Of a stretch of DNA of 64,000 nt, positions 8,453-16,921 are shown piece by piece; positions within the stretch are counted from its first letter, which is position 1; every line of letters starts with the position of its first letter. Below the pieces are notes generated by a model, which was not told where the DNA came from, searched no databases, and saw only the letters and a program-made list of their open reading frames with translations. Both the position numbers and the translations under genes were made by a program. The DNA comes from Azophilus sp965116165 (GTDB taxonomy: Bacteria > Pseudomonadota > Gammaproteobacteria > Pseudomonadales > Azotimanducaceae), in contig OZ220484.1 in the NCBI GenBank assembly GCA_965116165.1, positions 1,364,001-1,428,000 on the forward strand. The letters run 5' to 3'.

Positions 8453-9055
8453 TCACGGAGCCCGCTCCTCTTGCGCAAAACGTTGCAATGCCTCACGCAC
8501 AATCTGTTCGACGGGAAGGCTCTCGCCAGCCACCGCCCGCACCGCCCGCGCGGCTTCGGCCGGCCTATAGCCAAGCGCCACGAGCGCCCGTTCCGCCTCC
8601 GTGCTGGATTGACCGGCGGCGGCCGGCGCCCGACTCGATACCTCGATGTCAAGATCCGCCAACCGGTCCCGCAATTCGAGCAACATCCGTTGCGCCGTCC
8701 TGGGGCCAACGCCGGGTATCCGCACGAGACGCGAAACATCATTTTGCGCCGCGGCGGCGGCCAGTTCACCCACCTCCACAGTGGAAATGATCGACAACGC
8801 CAACTTCGGCCCGACGCCGCCGATGCGCAGCAGCGCGCGAAACAGGTCGCGTTCGCCCCGCGTATTGAATCCATAGAGCTGCTGGGAGTCGTCCCGTACG
8901 ATGAAATGGGTGTGCAGTTCCACCTCGCCAGATTCGCTTGCCAACACATGCAGCATCGGAGTGGGCACCGCCACTTCGTAGCCAATGCCGACAACATCGA
9001 CCAGTACGAGTTGACCGCCCACCGCGGCCACGAACCCGCGAATACGACCAATCAC
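8453..9055 (-). CDS. ruvA: Holliday junction branch migration protein RuvA
   Basis: Tetrameric DNA-binding subunit of RuvAB, 200 residues. The N-terminal OB fold begins MIGRIRGFV; two helix-hairpin-helix motifs are visible in the middle (LLRIGGVGPKLAL and LVRIPGVGPRTAQRM), and the C-terminal three-helix domain that contacts RuvB contains ALVALGYRPAEAARAV. It lies between ruvC and ruvB on the minus strand. Complete and typical. Confidence 0.96.
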   Translation of the reverse strand: MIGRIRGFVAAVGGQLVLVDVVGIGYEVAVPTPMLHVLASESGEVELHTHFIVRDDSQQLYGFNTRGERDLFRALLRIGGVGPKLALSIISTVEVGELAAAAAQNDVSRLVRIPGVGPRTAQRMLLELRDRLADLDIEVSSRAPAAAGQSSTEAERALVALGYRPAEAARAVRAVAGESLPVEQIVREALQRFAQEERAP

Positions 9056-9112
9056 CGTCTCTTCACACTATTGTTTTCGACAAGCGCACCACCAAGTCCC
9101 CGCGCGAATCGG

Positions 9113-9667
9113 TCACTCCGGACGCGTCCGCCGGAACCTCTCCGGGCTATGCAATGGGGATTGGCGACCCTGACCATGGACGCCAGTATTGATGTGACAA
9201 ATCGCAATCGCAAGGGCATCCGCCGCATCCGGCGCGGGCAGCCCCTGCAGGTTCAAAATCACCCGCACCATGTGCTGAACCTGCGCCTTGGTCGCCCGCC
9301 CCGTTCCCACCACGGCCTTCTTTACAGAGCGGGCCGGATATTCAAATACATCGAGACCGGCGGCCACCGCCGCGGCAATAGCAACCCCGCGCGCCTGGCC
9401 GAGCTTGAGAGCGGATTGGGGATTGTGGGCGAGAAAGACATCCTCGATTGCGAGCACATTGGGACGGTGGGTATCTATCAGCTCCGATACGTCCCGATAG
9501 ATTCGCCCCAGGCGTTCCGGCATGGCCCCCCCGGGTGGGCGAATGCGTCCGGCGTCCACAAACGATAGTCGGCTGTGCGCGGCGGTGACGAGCCCGTATC
9601 CCGTGACCCGCGAGCCGGGATCGATTCCAAGAACTTTGACCCAATCCCCGTGCATCGACCGACCCAC
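9113..9667 (-). CDS. ruvC: Crossover junction endodeoxyribonuclease RuvC
   Basis: Holliday junction resolvase with an RNase H fold. The first catalytic Asp is in VLGIDPGSRVTGYG, a Glu in LAIEDVF, and the last acidic pair in APDAADALAIAICH. The ORF is open from an ATG at 9667; a second ATG at 9655 is nearer the usual RuvC start, which normally lies only 4-5 residues before the LGIDPG motif, so the native start may be 9655 or a GTG just after it. The C-terminal about 15 residues are variable. An S-family repeat begins 2 bases upstream of the ORF. Confidence 0.95.
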   Translation of the reverse strand: MGRSMHGDWVKVLGIDPGSRVTGYGLVTAAHSRLSFVDAGRIRPPGGAMPERLGRIYRDVSELIDTHRPNVLAIEDVFLAHNPQSALKLGQARGVAIAAAVAAGLDVFEYPARSVKKAVVGTGRATKAQVQHMVRVILNLQGLPAPDAADALAIAICHINTGVHGQGRQSPLHSPERFRRTRPE

Positions 9668-9668
9668 C

Positions 9669-9844
9669 TAACCCGACCTATTCATGAATGAACGTGGCGA
9701 GGCCGGCAAGAGTGGTGAAAGCACTGGGTGCGCGGAGTAAGCGCAGGCGTGCCTGACAGTACGTTGAGCACGCGGCGGGAGCACGCCCGGTGATTTCGCC
9801 GCTATTGACGGCCGCAGTAGTTTATTCATGGATAGGTCGGGCTA
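9669..9844. repeat. S-family MITE-like element, copy 1
   Basis: The element is bounded by imperfect 25-bp terminal inverted repeats (left TAACCCGACCTATTCATGAA, right end the complement of TAGCCCGACCTATCCATGAA). The interior is shared with the copy at 33365-33617 (CGAGGCCGGCAAGAGT, TGAGCACGCGGCGGGAGC, CTATTGACGGCCGCAGTAG). No coding capacity, so a non-autonomous transposable element is the simplest reading. Confidence 0.75.
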
Positions 9845-9847
9845 ATA

Positions 9848-9999
9848 GCCCGTGGCAACAGTCCCGCGCCGCACCGGGGGGCGAGGGGCGGGCGAAAAGC
9901 CGCACCCGGCCAGCGGGGAGCGGGAATATTTGAGCGACGCGCAACGACGGCAGCCGGGATGGATCGTTGTTCGAATGCGGTGGAACCTTTGCCGCGGGC
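9848..9999. repeat. T-family dispersed repeat, copy 1
   Basis: Ends are imperfect inverted repeats (GCCCGTGGCAACAGTCCC at the left; right end complementary to GCCCGCGGCAAAAGTCCC). The inside is shared with 59612-59743, including GCAGCCGGGAT and GTTCGAATGCGGTGG. It lies 3 bases beyond the S element. No coding capacity. Confidence 0.65.
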
Positions 10000-10071
10000 C
10001 GCCAACCAAGGAAAAATCCGGGATTACGCAAATGAGACCACCGGGCGGATCAATGCACACCGCTTGGAAAT

Positions 10072-10172
10072 GGGACTTACTATACGTAAGTTGACGTACC
10101 ACTATATGTTGAGGATTTAGCGGCTGAAAACCACCACATGTCAGTTTCTGTCAACTTTCCTTATAAGTCCCC
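10072..10172. repeat. P-family MITE, copy 1
   Basis: A 101-bp imperfect palindrome beginning GGGACTTA and ending TAAGTCCCC, flanked by the direct repeat TGGAAAT (10065-10071 and 10173-10179), a 7-bp target duplication. Three other 101-bp copies occur in the window. Its right end overlaps the last codons of yebC and contains the yebC stop. Confidence 0.85.
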
Positions 10173-10889
10173 TGGAAATTCACCGTTGGTGTAGACGCTT
10201 TGCACATCGTCGAGATCTTCGAGCGCATCGACCAGCCGCAACACGGTTTCGGCCTGTCCTTCGTCGCAGGAACAGACGGTGGTGGGCACCATGGCTACTT
10301 CGACATGTTCGGGTTGCAGGGAAGCAGCCCTCAGGGCGTCGGCCACCCGGTCGAGTTCCTCCGGAGCGATGATTATAGTGATGGTACCGTCGTCGCCGGT
10401 TTCCAAATCTTCGGCACCCACTGCAAGGGCCGCATCGAGCACTTCGGCCTCGTCGGCACCGGGCGCAAAGCTAATGACCCCGCGCTTGTCGAATAGATAG
10501 GCCACGGAGCCATCCGTGCCGAGATTGCCGCCGTACTTGCCGAAAGCGTGCCGAACCTCGGCCACGGTACGGTTGCGGTTGTCGGTCATGGCCTCGATGA
10601 GAATGGCCACGCCGCCCGGCGCGTAGCCTTCATAGGTTAATTCCTCAAGATTCGCACCTTCGCCGCCGCCAGCCCCGCGCGCCACCGCGCGATCAATGGT
10701 TTCCTTCGGCACGTTCGCCGCCAACGCCTTTTCCATGGCGGTACGTAGGCGCGGATTGTCGCCGGGGTCCCCGCCATTGCGGGCGGCCACGGTTACTTCG
10801 CGCAGCACCTTGGTCCACAGTTTGCCGCGTTTCGCATCCTGGGCCGCCTTGCGGTGTTTGATATTGGCCCACTTGCTGTGTCCCGCCAT
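10161..10889 (-). CDS. yebC: YebC/PmpR family protein
   Basis: A 242-residue protein of the YebC/TACO1 family, known as a DNA-binding regulator and also implicated in helping ribosomes through difficult sequences. The N-terminus MAGHSKWANIKHRKAAQDAKRG is diagnostic (MAGHSKWANIKHRK), as are AGGGEGANLEELTYEGYAPGG and YLFDKRGVI. It sits between aspS and ruvC as in many Gammaproteobacteria. The last codons (GDL and TAA) lie in the P-family element: the native C-terminus was probably slightly different, since the target duplication begins at the Phe-Pro codons. Confidence 0.95.
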   Translation of the reverse strand: MAGHSKWANIKHRKAAQDAKRGKLWTKVLREVTVAARNGGDPGDNPRLRTAMEKALAANVPKETIDRAVARGAGGGEGANLEELTYEGYAPGGVAILIEAMTDNRNRTVAEVRHAFGKYGGNLGTDGSVAYLFDKRGVISFAPGADEAEVLDAALAVGAEDLETGDDGTITIIIAPEELDRVADALRAASLQPEHVEVAMVPTTVCSCDEGQAETVLRLVDALEDLDDVQSVYTNGEFPGDL

Positions 10890-10936
10890 AGAATTGTTCC
10901 AGGGAAGTCGATGTCAGGCACGTCAAGGTCATTCTC

Positions 10937-12721
10937 TCAAGACGCACCACCGGAAGAAACAGGGCGTGTGCGGATATGCAGTTCACGCAACTGCCCCGGA
11001 TCCACGATGCTCGGCGCGGCCATCATCGGGCAGGCGGCGGATTGGGTTTTTGGAAAGGCGATGACATCGCGGATCGCCTGAGTGTCCGCCAACAACATCA
11101 CGAGGCGGTCGAAACCGATGGCGATACCGCCATGCGGCGGGCAGCCGTGCCGGAGTGCATCGAGCAGGAATCCGAATTTCTGTTCCGCTTCGGGGCCGGC
11201 TCCCATGACTTCCAATACCGCCCGCTGCATTGCTTCCGTGTGGATACGCAGCGACCCACCTCCGAGCTCGTACCCGTTCAACACCACATCGTAGGCGGCC
11301 GCCTTGGCTTCGCCGGGTGCGGCAAGCAATTCTTCCGGGCTACAGTTGGGCCGGGTGAATTGATGGTGGGCGGGGGTGAGGTGGCCACCTTGGTCACGCT
11401 CGAACAGAGGCCAGTCGACAACCCACAATGGCGCATATCCGGTTTCCGTGACGCCCAGGATACGACCGAGCTCGTTGCGTAGCGCAGCCATGGAATCATT
11501 GACCACATTGGTGTTGCCGGCCCCAAAGAAAACAAGATCGCCGTTTTGGGCGCCGACCCGCCGCAGAACCCGGGCCACAATCGATTCCGGCAGATATTTT
11601 ACAATGGGTGATTGCAGGCCCTCGCTGCCCCGGCCGAGATCGTTGACCTTGATATAGGCAAGGCCCCTAGCCCCGTAGCGACCAACAAAGTCCGTCAAGT
11701 CATCGATAACCTTGCGGCTCAGCTTGCCGCCACCCGGCGCGGGCAATGCCACGACCCGGCCTTCCGTGTCGTTGGCCGGGTCACGGAACACCTTGAAGTC
11801 CACCGCCGCCATTAGGTCGGCAACATCGGTGAGGCGCAACGGATTGCGCAGGTCGGGCCGGTCGCTACCGTAGTCGCACATGGCTTCCGCCCAGGTCAAC
11901 ACCGGGAATTCGTCGAGTTCCACGCTCTTCAGTTCCTTGAACAGGCGGCGGATCATGGATTCGGTAAGCGCCATAACGTCCCGTTCCCGCACGAAGGAGG
12001 CCTCGATGTCGATTTGCGTGAACTCGGGTTGCCGATCGTGTCGCAAATCTTCGTCCCGGTAGCAGCGCGCCAGTTGATAATACTTGTCGACACCGGACAT
12101 CATCAGCAACTGCTTGTACATTTGCGGAGACTGGGGCAAGGCAAAAAATGTGCCGGGATGGGTACGGCTCGGCACCAAATAGTCGCGCGCGCCCTCTGGT
12201 GTGGAACGGCTGAGTGTTGGCGTTTCTATTTCCCAATAGCCGTTCTCCTCAAGATGCCGGCGCACCTCCGAGGCGGCCCGCGCGCGCAGATGAAGGCGCT
12301 CCCGCATCTCCGGGCGCCGCAGGTCGAGATAACGGTAGCGCAGCCGCACATCTTCGCCGGCGTCGGAGTATTCATCGAGTTGAAAGGGCGGCGTGACGGC
12401 GGTGTTCAATATCTCCAGACCCGTACCCAATACCTCGATCTCGCCCGTGGCCATATTGGGATTCTCCGCGCCTTCCTGGCGACGCCGAACCCGGCCGGTC
12501 ATACTTAGTACGTATTCGCTGCGCACACGCTCCGCGAGAGCAAAACTCTCGGCCGTATCCGGGTCGTAGACAACTTGCACAATGCCGATGCGGTCACGCA
12601 TGTCGAGAAAGATGACACCGCCGTGGTCGCGCCGCCGGTGCACCCAGCCGCACAGTTCCACCGTTTCGCCAACATGCGATGCGTTGAGTTCTCCACAGTA
12701 ATGGCTGCGCATGGCTTTCAA
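10937..12721 (-). CDS. aspS: Aspartate--tRNA ligase
   Basis: Class II aminoacyl-tRNA synthetase of 594 residues, bacterial type. An N-terminal OB fold binds the anticodon (VELCGWVHRRRDHGGVIFLDMRD); the catalytic core has motif 2 (YYQLARCYRDEDLRHDRQPEFTQ… region), the bacterial GAD insertion in the middle, and motif 3 GIAIGFDRLVMLL near the C-terminus. The start overlaps the fmdB stop as ATGA, so the two are translationally coupled. Whether it is discriminating or also charges tRNA-Asn cannot be told because gatCAB is not in view. Confidence 0.97.
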   Translation of the reverse strand: MKAMRSHYCGELNASHVGETVELCGWVHRRRDHGGVIFLDMRDRIGIVQVVYDPDTAESFALAERVRSEYVLSMTGRVRRRQEGAENPNMATGEIEVLGTGLEILNTAVTPPFQLDEYSDAGEDVRLRYRYLDLRRPEMRERLHLRARAASEVRRHLEENGYWEIETPTLSRSTPEGARDYLVPSRTHPGTFFALPQSPQMYKQLLMMSGVDKYYQLARCYRDEDLRHDRQPEFTQIDIEASFVRERDVMALTESMIRRLFKELKSVELDEFPVLTWAEAMCDYGSDRPDLRNPLRLTDVADLMAAVDFKVFRDPANDTEGRVVALPAPGGGKLSRKVIDDLTDFVGRYGARGLAYIKVNDLGRGSEGLQSPIVKYLPESIVARVLRRVGAQNGDLVFFGAGNTNVVNDSMAALRNELGRILGVTETGYAPLWVVDWPLFERDQGGHLTPAHHQFTRPNCSPEELLAAPGEAKAAAYDVVLNGYELGGGSLRIHTEAMQRAVLEVMGAGPEAEQKFGFLLDALRHGCPPHGGIAIGFDRLVMLLADTQAIRDVIAFPKTQSAACPMMAAPSIVDPGQLRELHIRTRPVSSGGAS

Positions 12722-13098
12722 GACTCCCTTTCTGAATTGTCCTTGCCCTTTTTCTCCGCTCGGGCGGTTTTTGTGGGCTTGTCCGAGCCGCTATCGGCCT
12801 TGGCTTCCTTATCCTTGTCCTTGTCCTTGTCCTTCTTATCTCTATCTTTCGCCTCGGCGCCATTATCGGCCGCCTTGGCGCCACTGTCGTCGTCGCTCGC
12901 CACATTTTTCTTCTTATCCGATTTAAAATCCGTTTCGTACCAGCCTCCACCTTTCAGGCGAAATACCGCCGCGGAGATTTTCTTTTTCAGGCTATCCATT
13001 CCACAGGCGGGACAGATGGTTAGCGGCGACTCACCGATCTTCTGAATCGTCTCCAATTCATGGCCACAATGATCGCATCGATACTCATAAATGGGCAT
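12718..13098 (-). CDS. FmdB family zinc ribbon protein
   Basis: Small protein (126 residues) with an N-terminal zinc ribbon MPIYEYRCDHCG…CPACG (Cys-x2-Cys twice, residues about 8-11 and 34-37) and a low-complexity, highly charged Lys/Asp tail with (DK)n repeats from about residue 60. FmdB-type proteins are commonly encoded just upstream of aspS in proteobacteria; their biochemical role is unclear. The promoter of the long minus-strand operon probably lies in the 324-base divergent gap to the HU gene. Confidence 0.9.
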   Translation of the reverse strand: MPIYEYRCDHCGHELETIQKIGESPLTICPACGMDSLKKKISAAVFRLKGGGWYETDFKSDKKKNVASDDDSGAKAADNGAEAKDRDKKDKDKDKDKEAKADSGSDKPTKTARAEKKGKDNSERES

Positions 13099-13279
13099 CG
13101 AAAGTTCCTCGGTGATTTGTTGTTTGGGCGAGTCGGTGTCTTAAAGCAAGAGGTGAACGCAGAATTCAGGCTAGACCACCCGCGGCGCGTATCATCCACA
13201 AAAAGGCCGCAAAAATATAGTACTTCAGGGCCCAAAAATGCCCGCCAGGCATGGCAACGCCTGAAAATCGAAAAATCGC

Positions 13280-13308
13280 TTGCGGCAATGGGATGGTTTG
13301 GTTATAAA
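13280..13308 (+). promoter_or_regulatory. Putative promoter of the HU-like gene
   Basis: TTGCGG (13280-13285) and TATAAA (13303-13308) are 17 bases apart on the plus strand, about 115 bases before the HU-like gene. The rest of the 13099-13422 gap shows no other feature beyond this and a good Shine-Dalgarno (GAGG) before the HU start. Confidence 0.4.
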
Positions 13309-13422
13309 GGCATCCCATACGGCAGTTACGGCTTGTGGCTGGCACGTGTGTGAAAGCCTTAGTTTACGCTACCCTACCCCCTAGTCGCTTGCCGAACATA
13401 GCCGGAAATATGAGGATCAAGC

Positions 13423-14229
13423 ATGCCTGCCAAGAAAGGTGAAACCAACCAAAGAGCCGGATCGGCTACAAAAGCCAAGGTCGCGGCCAAACAAAAAGCT
13501 GCCCCCGCAAAAAGTAAGGCACCCGTCAAAGCCGCCACAAAGCGTGGGAAGACGACAGTGCAAAGCAAGAGGACAACAGCGGGAAAGACCAAAGCAGCCG
13601 TGAAAACGAGAAAGGCGCCAACCCGCAAGGCAGCGGCAAAGAGCGCGGCGGCAAAACGTAAAACCGCCCCCGGGAAAACCATGGCGAAAAGAAAGGCCGC
13701 TCCCGCAAAAGGAAAGGCTACTCCCGCCAAAAGGGCCACAGCGAAAAAAACGGCAGCGGCAAAGAGAGCCACCGCAAATCGCAAGACGGCTCCGGCGAAA
13801 AAGATTGCTCGGGCGAAGAAAAAAGCGGTACCCGCAAAGAAACGAGCCACCACTCGCACAGGCGGCACGGTGGCACCGGAAGCCACATCCAAAATTGCCC
13901 TCAATATGAAAACGACTGCGATTTCTAAAAAAATGTCCAAGGCTGAGGTGTTGACGGAACTTGCCCTGGCAACGAATCTGACACGCACCCAAGTCGGCTC
14001 GGTACTAGACGGACTGGAAATGTTGATCGTGCGCCACGTCAAAAAACGCGGGGTTGGTGAGTTTTCCATTTCCGGCCTCGTCAAGATTCGCAAAGTCCGC
14101 AAGGCCGCAACAAGGAAGCGCATGGGCAGAAATCCAAAGACGGGCGAGCAAATCGAAATACCGGCAAAACCGGCCTGCAACCGCATACGGGTATCCGCAC
14201 TGGGGAAATTGAAGGACATGGTTACCTGA
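13423..14229 (+). CDS. HU-family protein with long H1-like Lys/Ala tail
   Basis: Two-part DNA-binding protein of 268 residues. Residues 1 to about 155 are almost only Ala, Lys, Arg, Thr and Pro in AAAKR/PAKK-type repeats, like a histone H1 C-terminal tail. The C-terminal about 105 residues are an HU/IHF fold: SKAEVLTELALATNL, then GEFSISGLVKIRKVRKAATRKR, and the DNA-binding arm GRNPKTGEQIEIPAK. A GAGG Shine-Dalgarno precedes the ATG. HU proteins bend and compact DNA in the nucleoid; the tail should add sequence-independent binding. Tails of this type are known in some bacteria (for example Bordetella BpH1 or mycobacterial HU), but an N-terminal tail on HU is less common. Confidence 0.88.
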   Translation: MPAKKGETNQRAGSATKAKVAAKQKAAPAKSKAPVKAATKRGKTTVQSKRTTAGKTKAAVKTRKAPTRKAAAKSAAAKRKTAPGKTMAKRKAAPAKGKATPAKRATAKKTAAAKRATANRKTAPAKKIARAKKKAVPAKKRATTRTGGTVAPEATSKIALNMKTTAISKKMSKAEVLTELALATNLTRTQVGSVLDGLEMLIVRHVKKRGVGEFSISGLVKIRKVRKAATRKRMGRNPKTGEQIEIPAKPACNRIRVSALGKLKDMVT

Positions 14230-14264
14230 GTAACGTTGGCGCCCCCGCTACTCGTAACCCTCGG

Positions 14265-14296
14265 CAATGTGGGCGTGATGCCCAAATTTCTTCGCC
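14265..14296 (+). repeat. 32-bp repeat shared with 21717-21748
   Basis: Identical to 21717-21748 over 32 bases. The core is a small hairpin (GGGC-GTGAT-GCCC) followed by AAATTTCTTCGCC. Here it lies between the HU-like gene and proS, overlapping the likely proS leader; the other copy lies inside the V element. Confidence 0.75.
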
Positions 14297-14308
14297 CAAA
14301 GACCGCCC

Positions 14309-16024
14309 ATGCTGCAAAGCCAGTTTTTTGCACCCACCCTCAGGGAAGATCCCGCCCAAGCCGATGTCGCCAGCCATCGCCTGATGCTGCGCGCCGGCTT
14401 GGTTCGCCCGGTGGCTGCCGGGCTGTATACCTGGTTGCCGCTGGGCCTACGGGTCATTCGCAAGATTGAAGCGATCACACGGCAGGAGCTGAACGCAACC
14501 GGTGCACAGGAAGTACTGATGCCCGTTGTGCAACCAGCGGAATTGTGGCGGGAAAGCCAGCGTTGGGAGAAGATGGGGCCGGAATTATTGCGTATAAAAG
14601 ACCGCCACGAGCGCGATTTCTGCCTTGGCCCCACGCACGAAGAGATTGTTACCGATCTATTCCGCCGCGAAATTCAAAGCTACAAGCAACTGCCCTGCAA
14701 TTTCTATCAGATTCAAACGAAGTTTCGCGATGAGGTGCGGCCCCGATTCGGCGTGATGCGAGCGCGGGAATTCACCATGAAGGACGGCTATTCATTTCAC
14801 GAGAGCCAAAAGTCTTTCGACGAAACCTACCAGGAAATGCACACCTGCTATACGCGTATTCTGGAGCGCTTGCACCTGAACTTTCGCGCGGTAGAGGCTG
14901 ACACGGGCAACATCGGCGGTGCCAATTCCCATGAATTTCATGTACTGGCACAATCCGGGGAAGACATTATCGCCCATGCGACGGGCGGCAACTATGCGGC
15001 CAACCTCGATCGGGCAACCACCGCACCACCGGGCAATCCGCCACCACCGAGAGAATCCGTGGCGGAAGTGGCGACACCGGGGCACACCACCATCGCCGCC
15101 GTTGCCGAATTGCTCGGGCTGCCCGCGACCCGCTGCCTAAAAACCCTTATCGTACGCGGCGAAGACGAGCCTGTTGCGTTCGTGCTGCGTGGCGATCATG
15201 AACTCAACCCGATCAAGGCGGCCAAGCTGCCGAATATCACCAGCCCGCTCGAATTTGCCTCCGATACGGAAGTCGCGACCGCAACCGGCGCCAATCCCGG
15301 TTCCATCGGCCCGGTCGGATTGGGTTTGCCGATTTATATCGACCGCGATGCGCGGGCGGTCGCGGATTTCGTTTGTGGTGCCAATCGGGACGGCATTCAC
15401 TATCGAGGCGTCAACTGGGAGCGGGATGTGCCGGTGGATGAATCGCGCGTGGTTGACGCACGCAACGTGGTGCCCGGCGACAAGGCACCCAACGGCCAAG
15501 GCGAACTGCAATTGCTGCGCGGCATCGAAGTCGGCCATATATTCCAACTCGGCACGATCTACAGCGAGTCCATGCAGGCGACTTTTCTGGGCCGCAACGG
15601 CCAAGGCAGCGCCCCCATCATGGGCTGCTATGGTCTGGGTATCACCCGCCTGGTTGCCGCCATCATCGAACAGCATCACGACGACCGCGGCATCTGCTGG
15701 CCAGCGCCGACCACACCCTTCGATGTCCACATCCTTGCGCTCAACTATACGAAATCCGATGCTGTGCGACAGACAGCGAACGAATTGCTCGAACAATGCG
15801 CGAACGCCGGTATCGATGCGTTACTCGACGACCGCGACGAACGCCCGGGTGTCAAGTTCGCCGATGCCGACCTGATCGGGCTTCCCCATCGAATTACCGT
15901 CGGCGAGCGCGGCCTGAAGAACGGACGGGTGGAATACCGTCCAAGGCGCGGCGGCGAAACGCTCTCTATCGCATCCGACGACATCGCCAACATGGATTGG
16001 TTTACCGAGCGGAGCTATTCGTGA
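14309..16024 (+). CDS. proS: Proline--tRNA ligase
   Basis: Class II synthetase of 571 residues, bacterial type. Motif 2 region FYQIQTKFRDEVRPRFGVMRAREF, motif 3 GCYGLGITRLVAAIIEQHHD, the editing (INS) domain between about residues 225 and 380 that deacylates Ala-tRNA-Pro, and a C-terminal anticodon-binding domain from about 470 (ALLDDRDERPGVKFADADLIGLPHRI). The stop overlaps the convergent TlpA-like gene by 10 bases. Confidence 0.97.
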   Translation: MLQSQFFAPTLREDPAQADVASHRLMLRAGLVRPVAAGLYTWLPLGLRVIRKIEAITRQELNATGAQEVLMPVVQPAELWRESQRWEKMGPELLRIKDRHERDFCLGPTHEEIVTDLFRREIQSYKQLPCNFYQIQTKFRDEVRPRFGVMRAREFTMKDGYSFHESQKSFDETYQEMHTCYTRILERLHLNFRAVEADTGNIGGANSHEFHVLAQSGEDIIAHATGGNYAANLDRATTAPPGNPPPPRESVAEVATPGHTTIAAVAELLGLPATRCLKTLIVRGEDEPVAFVLRGDHELNPIKAAKLPNITSPLEFASDTEVATATGANPGSIGPVGLGLPIYIDRDARAVADFVCGANRDGIHYRGVNWERDVPVDESRVVDARNVVPGDKAPNGQGELQLLRGIEVGHIFQLGTIYSESMQATFLGRNGQGSAPIMGCYGLGITRLVAAIIEQHHDDRGICWPAPTTPFDVHILALNYTKSDAVRQTANELLEQCANAGIDALLDDRDERPGVKFADADLIGLPHRITVGERGLKNGRVEYRPRRGGETLSIASDDIANMDWFTERSYS

Positions 16025-16509
16025 CTAGTCTCGGCAAGCAACATCTCCAATGTCTGGGGCCCCAACAACTGTCTTCGCATCAGGCCATCGGGGCCGATGA
16101 CAACGGTGACCGGTAGCGCCGTCGGCCGCTCGTAGCCCCATCTGTCGCGCGGGTCGTCGACGAGCACTGGGAAACGAATGCCCATCTCTTCCATTACCTC
16201 GATGAGTTTCTCGCCGACAACCTCATCGTAGTTAACCCCCAAGACCGCCACACCGTGTTCGCGACGATTTTCGTGGAGTTGGTTCAACTCCGGTATTTCC
16301 CTTCGACAGGGCGCACACCACTCCGCCCAATAGTTGATGACAAGCCACCGTCCCCGCAAATCCGAAAAGCGCACCTCGCCGCCCCCGGCAAGTTGAGCCG
16401 GCGCATCGGTTTCGCAACCATGCAGACAAACAACCATGAAGGCGAGACCCAACAAGCGGCGAATCTGCGCTAAGGTTTGATCAAACAGTCGTTGCGGAAA
16501 TATAGCCAT
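16015..16509 (-). CDS. TlpA-like thioredoxin-fold lipoprotein
   Basis: Thioredoxin-fold protein with the redox motif WCAPC (Trp-Cys-Ala-Pro-Cys). Upstream of the fold is a hydrophobic segment LLGLAFMVVCLHGC that resembles a lipoprotein signal, so it is probably an inner- or outer-membrane-anchored periplasmic thiol-disulfide protein of the TlpA/ResA type. I use the ATG at 16507-16509 (164 residues); the frame is open to another ATG at 16524. With the ATG at 16509 the start codon shares the palindrome CATG with the divergent ArsC-like gene. Its 3' end overlaps proS. Confidence 0.8.
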   Translation of the reverse strand: MAIFPQRLFDQTLAQIRRLLGLAFMVVCLHGCETDAPAQLAGGGEVRFSDLRGRWLVINYWAEWCAPCRREIPELNQLHENRREHGVAVLGVNYDEVVGEKLIEVMEEMGIRFPVLVDDPRDRWGYERPTALPVTVVIGPDGLMRRQLLGPQTLEMLLAETSHE

Positions 16510-16858
16510 GAGCAAAATCACCATCTACCACAATCCCCGTTGCTCAAAATCACGCCAAACCCTAGCGCTGCTGAACGAGCGGGGAATTTCACCCAACATC
16601 GTCGAGTATCTCGACTCGCCACCGGACACGGCCACCATCGAGCGGCTGCTGAATCGACTGGGCCTGGAACCCAGAGATCTCATGCGCAAAAAAGAGGCGC
16701 CCTACGCCAAACTCAATCTGGAGGATGAAACTCTGCCAAAAACCACTCTGATTCAGGCAATGGTCGATCATCCCATTCTGATTGAACGTCCGATTGTGCT
16801 CGCCGGCAACAAGGCTGCCGTCGGCCGGCCGCCGGAAGCCGTGCTGAGAATTCTGTAG
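16508..16858 (+). CDS. arsC: ArsC-like glutaredoxin-dependent arsenate reductase
   Basis: Small cytoplasmic reductase of 116 residues in the ArsC/Spx/YffB family. The active-site Cys is in YHNPRCSKSRQTL (about residue 12), the typical H-N-x-x-C-x-x-S/T-R motif of ArsC, and a basic PIVLAGNKAAVGRPPE segment follows, containing Arg residues for oxyanion binding. There is no arsR or arsB nearby, so a role in arsenate detoxification is a family inference; it may be a general thiol reductase. The 3' hairpin TAGTG-CGGC…GCCG-CACTA is just after the stop. Confidence 0.85.
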   Translation: MSKITIYHNPRCSKSRQTLALLNERGISPNIVEYLDSPPDTATIERLLNRLGLEPRDLMRKKEAPYAKLNLEDETLPKTTLIQAMVDHPILIERPIVLAGNKAAVGRPPEAVLRIL

Positions 16859-16921
16859 TGGCGGCAAGCCGCACTACCAGAGGCGGTCGGCAACACGGTA
16901 TTGCGAATTGAGCCGCTAGTC

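Noticed and set aside
8347..9051. In-frame upstream extension of ruvB to a 595-residue protein
   Set aside because: The extension is the shadow of ruvA in another frame; the GTG at 8346 gives the normal RuvB N-terminus.
9961..9999. GTTCGAATGCGG resembling a tRNA T arm, also at 59713
   Set aside because: No acceptor or anticodon stems fit around it; it is part of the T repeat.
13374..14333. 319-codon minus-strand frame opposite the HU-like gene
   Set aside because: Phe/Ala/Leu-rich composition is the mirror of the Lys/Ala tail; it only looks like a membrane protein.
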